Assembly: GCA_017504945.1 (NCBI GenBank)
Contig: JAFVQJ010000023.1
Location: 1 to 64,000, forward strand
Direction of reading: 5' to 3'
DNA length: 64,000 nt
Source of the DNA: Clostridia bacterium
GTDB lineage: Bacteria; Bacillota; Clostridia; Oscillospirales; RGIG5299
Each line of letters opens with the position of its first letter. The stretch's first letter is position 1. Shown in pieces: positions 60,176 through 64,000 of this stretch. The position numbers were made by a program, and so were the translations under genes. The notes below the pieces were generated by a model. The model ran no database searches, was not told the origin of the DNA, and saw only the letters and a program-made list of their open reading frames with translations.

Positions 60176-60457
60176 ATGTTCCAGGACAAGACTTTAGTCT
60201 GCAAAGAGTGTGGAAAGGAATTCATTTTCACCGCAGGCGAGCAGGAATTCTACGCCGAGAAAGAATTCAAAAACGAGCCTCAGCGTTGCAAGGAGTGCAG
60301 AACTAACAGAAAACAGGCTATCAGAGCTACGAGAGAGATGTTCGAAGCAGTTTGCGCCGGTTGCGGCGGCACTGCAAAGGTTCCCTTCCAGCCCAAAGAC
60401 GGCAGACCTGTTTACTGCAGCGAATGCTACGCAAAAATGAAGGAAGAAAACAACTGA
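60176..60457 (+). CDS. Small zinc-ribbon protein
   Basis: 93 residues with two CxxC pairs per ribbon: CKEC (9-12) and CKEC (about 38-41), then CAGC (about 61-64) and CSEC (about 82-85), enough for two zinc sites. The opening DKTLVCKECGKEF and FYAEK are typical of a widespread Firmicute zinc-ribbon family of unknown role. It follows the sigma gene; co-regulation is possible. Confidence 0.88.
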   Translation: MFQDKTLVCKECGKEFIFTAGEQEFYAEKEFKNEPQRCKECRTNRKQAIRATREMFEAVCAGCGGTAKVPFQPKDGRPVYCSECYAKMKEENN

Positions 60458-60546
60458 GCGATCGGTTGTTCGGCGAATTAACTGCTTTGTAAGTTTTTGT
60501 AAGTGAATTTTATTTATAATTAAATACAACGGTCAGTTAATTAAAA

Positions 60547-60578
60547 GCTCCGTCACACTTGGTGTGACGGAGTTTTTT
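60547..60578. terminator. Bidirectional terminator
   Basis: CTCCGTCACAC/TGTGACGGAG stem with T run, between the zinc-ribbon gene and convergent proA. Confidence 0.85.
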
Positions 60579-60582
60579 TGAT

Positions 60583-61833
60583 TTATCTTATCTGGCCGTT
60601 GCCCTTTATTACGAATTTATAGGTGTTTAATTCCGAAAGCCCCATGGGACCTCTCGCGTGCATCTTTTGAGTGGAGATGCCTATTTCCGCGCCGAGCCCG
60701 AACTCAAAGCCGTCGGTAAATCGGGTGGAGGCGTTGTGATATACCGCCGCCGAATCTACTCCCTTTAAGAAGAGCGCCGCCGCCTCCTCGTTTTCGGTAA
60801 CGATGCACTCGGAGTGGTGTGAGCTGTGCTCGTTTATATGAGCTATCGCATCGGAAAGGGAGGAAACCTCTTTTACCGACATTTTATAGTCAAGATACTC
60901 TGTATAATAGTCCTCTTCTGTTGCCAAAAAGACCTTTTCCTTTGAAGAAAGGGCGTTGAAGCAGGCGCTTGAGCAATAGAGCGAAACGCTCTTTTGGTCA
61001 AGACGCTCCTTGATCTTGTCAAGAAGTCCGAGCCTGCTTTCGTGAATGAGCAGACTCTCGGCGGCGTTGCAGACCGAAACCCTCGAGGTCTTGGCGTTGA
61101 AGATGATATCGAGCGCCTTTTTCTCGTCGGCGTGCTCGTCGACGTAGATATGGCAGTTGCCGGTGCCCGTTTCAATAACGGGTATCAGCGAGTTTTCAAC
61201 CGTTGCGCGAATAAGCCCCGCGCCGCCTCTGGGAATAAGCAGGTCGACGTAGTCCTTCATTTTCATAAGCGCCGCCGTGTCCTCTCTCGAAACGGAGTCG
61301 ACGAAGCAGACGGTGTCCTCTGAAAGACCTGCCTTTGAAACGGCGTCGCGCATTATTTTACAGAGTATTCGGTTTGAGTTTATCGCTTCCTTGCCGCCCT
61401 TTAAAATAACGGCGTTGCCCGATTTTATGCAGAGCGCCGCCGCATCCGCCGTGACGTTGGGACGCGACTCGTAGATAATTCCGATAACGCCTATCGGCAC
61501 CGAGATCTTGGTTATTTTAAGCCCGTTCGGACGCACTTCCTCACTCAAAACCCTGCCCGACGGATCGGGAAGCTCGGTAACCTGCAAGATGCCCTCGATA
61601 ATGCCGTCGATGCGCTTGTCCGTAAGGGAAAGGCGGTCGATCATAGACTCGCTCATACCGCTTTTTTTTGCGTTTTCGAGGTCCTTTTCATTTTCAAAAA
61701 TTATTTCGGCGCGCCTTTTTGAGATCGCCAACGCAATCTCCGAAAGAGCGGCGTTTTTTTGATTGGAATCGGCGGCGCAAATGCCGTAGGACGCTTTCTT
61801 TGCCGCCTTGCAAAGCGCTGTTATATCAAACAT
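60583..61833 (-). CDS. proA: Gamma-glutamyl phosphate reductase
   Basis: 416 residues, second step of proline synthesis. The catalytic cysteine lies in TSRVSVCNAAESLL; the NADPH-binding part shows IPIGVIGIIYESRPNVT-like text and GNAVILKGGKEA. Five bases after proB, forming the proBA operon, so glutamyl phosphate is passed directly. Confidence 0.96.
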   Translation of the reverse strand: MFDITALCKAAKKASYGICAADSNQKNAALSEIALAISKRRAEIIFENEKDLENAKKSGMSESMIDRLSLTDKRIDGIIEGILQVTELPDPSGRVLSEEVRPNGLKITKISVPIGVIGIIYESRPNVTADAAALCIKSGNAVILKGGKEAINSNRILCKIMRDAVSKAGLSEDTVCFVDSVSREDTAALMKMKDYVDLLIPRGGAGLIRATVENSLIPVIETGTGNCHIYVDEHADEKKALDIIFNAKTSRVSVCNAAESLLIHESRLGLLDKIKERLDQKSVSLYCSSACFNALSSKEKVFLATEEDYYTEYLDYKMSVKEVSSLSDAIAHINEHSSHHSECIVTENEEAAALFLKGVDSAAVYHNASTRFTDGFEFGLGAEIGISTQKMHARGPMGLSELNTYKFVIKGNGQIR

Positions 61834-61838
61834 TAAAA

Positions 61839-62636
61839 TCAGTCCTTTTTCGGGAAAAATGTACCGATAAAGGCTTTGCCTTCAACGATATTGTAGAGCT
61901 CGTCGGCTCTTTGGCTGTTGATAAAATAGGTGTCGATTCCCGCCGCCGTGGCAACCTCTGCGGCGTGCACCTTGGTTATCATACCGCCCGTTCCCACACC
62001 TGAAACGGATATGCCGCAATGAGCCTTTATCTCGTCGTTTATCTCGGGAACCACCGAGATTATCCTGGCGTTTTCGTTTTTGGTGGGGTCGCAGTCGTAA
62101 AGACCGTCGCGGTCTGTCATAATGCAGAGGGTATCGCACTCGGAAAGCACCGCAACGAAGGCGGAGAGTGCGTCGTTATCGCCGAAGTTGCTTATTCCTA
62201 TCTCGGCAGTGGAGATGGCGTCGTTTTCGTTGACTATCGGCACGACGTTGTAATCAAGAAGGGTAAAAAAACTGTTTTTGGCGTTTTGCCTTTTGGTATC
62301 GACGTCGGCAATATCCTTGGTAAGAAGGAGCTGACCTATCGTGTAGCCGTATTCGGAAAAGAGCTTGTCGTAAAGATCCATAAGGGCGCACTGACCTACG
62401 GCGGCTGCCGCCTGACGCTCTCTCACCGTCTTCGGCTTGCCCGAAATGCCGAGCTTTGAGGCGCCTATTCCGATAGCGCCCGACGAGATGAGTACCACCT
62501 CTATATCTCTGTTTTTGAGGTCTGCAATAAGCCTTACCAGCTTCTCAATGGCTCCGATATTGATTTTTCCGTTTTTGTAGGTCACCGATGAGGTGCCGAC
62601 CTTTATTGCAATTCGTTTTATGGTGCGCTCGGACAT
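61839..62636 (-). CDS. proB: Glutamate 5-kinase
   Basis: 265 residues from ATG 62636 (CGGAGG upstream; the longer frame to 62681 rejected). Amino-acid kinase fold with IAIKVGTSSV, ISSGAIGIGASKL, NENDAIST and GTGGMITKVHAA. No C-terminal PUA domain, so this is the short form. Proline feedback inhibition is likely in the family. Confidence 0.95.
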   Translation of the reverse strand: MSERTIKRIAIKVGTSSVTYKNGKINIGAIEKLVRLIADLKNRDIEVVLISSGAIGIGASKLGISGKPKTVRERQAAAAVGQCALMDLYDKLFSEYGYTIGQLLLTKDIADVDTKRQNAKNSFFTLLDYNVVPIVNENDAISTAEIGISNFGDNDALSAFVAVLSECDTLCIMTDRDGLYDCDPTKNENARIISVVPEINDEIKAHCGISVSGVGTGGMITKVHAAEVATAAGIDTYFINSQRADELYNIVEGKAFIGTFFPKKD

Positions 62637-62832
62637 AAAAACAACGCCTCCGTTAAAATAGACTATAAAATATTTTACCACTTTAGCGCGTTATAGTCAA
62701 CCGAAAAGTTGTATAAAAGAAAAAATGAAAAATAAATGTTAAAATTTGATGATTTTTTATAAAATACTCTTTAAAAAAATATTATTTTATATTATAATAT
62801 TATTTAAGAGAAAAAAACGGAGGTTTAAAATA

Positions 62833-63156
62833 ATGGAAAGACAGTACAATATCAATATCTGCGGTTATCAGTGCAACATCATAAGCGAGGAGAGTCGCGA
62901 GGAGATAGACAGAGCCATCGCGGCGGTTACCGAGCGCGTAAAGGCTATTACCGAGAATAACGACAGAGTGTCCACCACCATGGCGGCGCTTCTCGTTTCT
63001 ATGGATCTTTACGAGGAGCTTGAGGAGGCTAAAATGGCAACGGGCAATCTCCGTATGCAGCTTAAGGGCTATTTCGACGACGCCGCCAGAGCCGACGAGG
63101 AAAAGCGCGCCTTAAAGCATGAGATAGCCGTTTTGAAGGCACGTCTCGGAGAATAA
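62833..63156 (+). CDS. zapA: Cell division protein ZapA
   Basis: 107 residues from ATG 62833 (CGGAGG upstream; the frame from 62746 runs through A+T-rich leader and is rejected). N-terminal ZapA head INICGYQCNIISEESREEIDRA and a C-terminal coiled coil (about 60-107). Promotes FtsZ filament bundling at midcell. Confidence 0.9.
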   Translation: MERQYNINICGYQCNIISEESREEIDRAIAAVTERVKAITENNDRVSTTMAALLVSMDLYEELEEAKMATGNLRMQLKGYFDDAARADEEKRALKHEIAVLKARLGE

Positions 63157-63161
63157 TTTAA

Positions 63162-63614
63162 ATGCAGCTTAAAGTTAAAATAATTGAAAAAGAAAATATC
63201 GCGCCCGTACCGCTTCCCAAAAAACAGTCGGAGGAAGCGGCGGGCTTTAATCTGTCTGCCTCAATAGAGAAGGAGATAACGCTTGCTCACGGCGAGCTTG
63301 CGGTAATACCCACCGGCATTGCCGTTGAAATGGAAAGGGGTTATACCGGCCTTCTGTTCGGAAGAAGCGGTCTTGGGGTAAAGCACGGAATACATCCCTC
63401 AAACGCCGTCGGCGTTATCGACAGCGATTACAGAGGCGAGATATGCGTTGGGCTTTGCAACGTAAGCAGCCGCCCCTACGTTATAAAGCCGTTTGACAGA
63501 GTGGCACAGCTCGTTATTATAAAAACGGCAGAGGTCGATATAGTGGAGGCATCAACCCTTTCCGAAAGCGAAAGAGGAGAAAAGGGCTTTGGCTCAACGG
63601 GAAAAGGCGTATAA
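63162..63614 (+). CDS. dut: dUTP diphosphatase with unusual motif I
   Basis: 150 residues. Motif II GRSGLGVKHGI, motif III AVGVIDSDYRGEI and motif V RGEKGFGSTG are clear, so it should hydrolyse dUTP as a trimer. Motif I reads AAGFNLSA, with Asn where the family has a metal-coordinating Asp (AGYDL), which may alter metal use. Five bases behind zapA and 21 before mreB. Confidence 0.9.
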   Translation: MQLKVKIIEKENIAPVPLPKKQSEEAAGFNLSASIEKEITLAHGELAVIPTGIAVEMERGYTGLLFGRSGLGVKHGIHPSNAVGVIDSDYRGEICVGLCNVSSRPYVIKPFDRVAQLVIIKTAEVDIVEASTLSESERGEKGFGSTGKGV

Positions 63615-63635
63615 TCATCGGAAGGAAGAAAAGCA

Positions 63636-64000
63636 ATGTTTTCAAACGATATCGGTGTCGATCTCGGCACCGCAAACACACTTATATACAAAAGGGGAAA
63701 GGGCATTATAATGCGCGAGCCTTCGGTAATTTCGGTAAACACCGAAACGGGCAAGATCGTTGCCGTAGGTAACGAGGCGAAAAAAATGCTCGGCAGAACT
63801 CCCCGTGAAATAAAAAGCACCCGTCCGCTCGTTGACGGCGTTATAGCCGACTTTGACTGCGCCGCAAAAATGCTTCGCGAGTTTATTAAAAAAACGAAGA
63901 GCGGCGGTATATTCAATAAGACCAGAGTGGTCGTATGCTATCCTGTGGGCGTTTCCGAGGTGGAAAAGATGGCTATTGAGGACGCCGCGGGCGATACCGG
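63636..64000 (+). CDS. mreB: Rod-shape protein MreB/Mbl, 5' part
   Basis: The first 121 codons; the gene runs off the right edge. The actin-like phosphate-1 loop IGVDLGTANTLIY is at 6-18, followed by PSVISVNTETGKIVAVG and RPLVDGVIADFD. MreB filaments guide lateral wall synthesis. GGAAGGAAG lies before the ATG. Confidence 0.95.
   Translation, partial: MFSNDIGVDLGTANTLIYKRGKGIIMREPSVISVNTETGKIVAVGNEAKKMLGRTPREIKSTRPLVDGVIADFDCAAKMLREFIKKTKSGGIFNKTRVVVCYPVGVSEVEKMAIEDAAGDT

Noticed and set aside
62746-62832. Longer N-terminus of ZapA
   Set aside because: Translation of an A+T-rich leader; the conserved domain starts at 62833 behind CGGAGG.

Overview
The window looks like a chromosomal segment of an anaerobic, endospore-forming Clostridia-type Firmicute, probably an uncultured member of the Oscillospirales/Christensenellales grade. 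The evidence is a GerA-type germinant receptor operon, a spoIID plus spoIIQ-like pair, a SigH-like sigma factor, the speA-like/darA/holB/ricT block, an Etf-linked (electron-bifurcating type) lactate dehydrogenase cluster, ferredoxin-type redox enzymes and no respiratory complex. Many genes have TATAAT -10 boxes 17 bp from TTGNNN -35 boxes, strong GGAGG ribosome sites and occasional TTG starts. No phage, IS element or CRISPR array was seen.

Layout. 0-0.3 kb: right end of a hairpin array. 0.3-4.3 kb: Lgt-like membrane protein, a secreted KGGCGNKA-tailed protein, trmB and a P-loop ATPase. 4.5-8.0 kb: two exported right-handed beta-helix proteins. 8.1-12.2 kb (minus): cytidylate-kinase-like protein, MATE exporter and GH78-type rhamnosidase in one transcription unit. 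12.3-15.7 kb: LMW phosphatase and a 1.3-kb tandem duplication carrying two more KGGCGNNA-tailed secreted proteins. 16-20 kb: YgjV-like protein, ferredoxin-type aldo/keto reductase, a compositionally odd TPR membrane protein, hpt. 20-23.4 kb (minus): etfB-etfA-lactate dehydrogenase. 24.4-28.9 kb: ECF S-component, MFS transporter, nucleoside-kinase-like protein and GDPD lipoprotein. 28.9-29.9 kb: A+T-rich island with a second hairpin array and a small membrane protein.

29.9-38.3 kb (minus) is a catabolic island: TRAP-TAXI transporter, both subunits of an aconitase X (AcnX) hydro-lyase, an enoate-reductase/dienoyl-CoA-reductase-type flavoenzyme, a small lipoprotein and a TIM-barrel epimerase. 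It suggests import of a hydroxy-acid, dehydration to an enoate and reduction of the double bond. The substrate is unknown and the combination is the most interesting metabolic unit here. 38.3-39.7 kb: DUF2809 protein, small membrane protein, a third and most symmetrical hairpin array, tRNA-Tyr and tRNA-Thr.

39.7-64 kb is mostly housekeeping: gerA-gerC-gerB germination receptor; gpsA-plsY-der-DUF512 and yceD-rpmF (minus); DnaD and DnaI-like replication-restart proteins with the speA-like/darA/holB/ricT block (tmk and yaaR missing); an LRR/TPR membrane protein and citrate synthase (minus); spoIID, a SpoIIQ-like M23 protein, sigma factor, zinc-ribbon protein; proBA (minus); zapA, dut and the start of mreB at the right edge.

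The best candidates for something undescribed are (i) three fishbone arrays of short hairpins whose spacer motif switches strand at a central point (ATGATG to CATCAT, four on each side in the complete example), (ii) a three-member secreted protein family ending in KGGCGN(K/N)A, two members lying in a tandem duplication whose flanks stayed near identical while the mature domains diverged, and (iii) the AcnX plus enoate-reductase-like plus TRAP-TAXI cluster.
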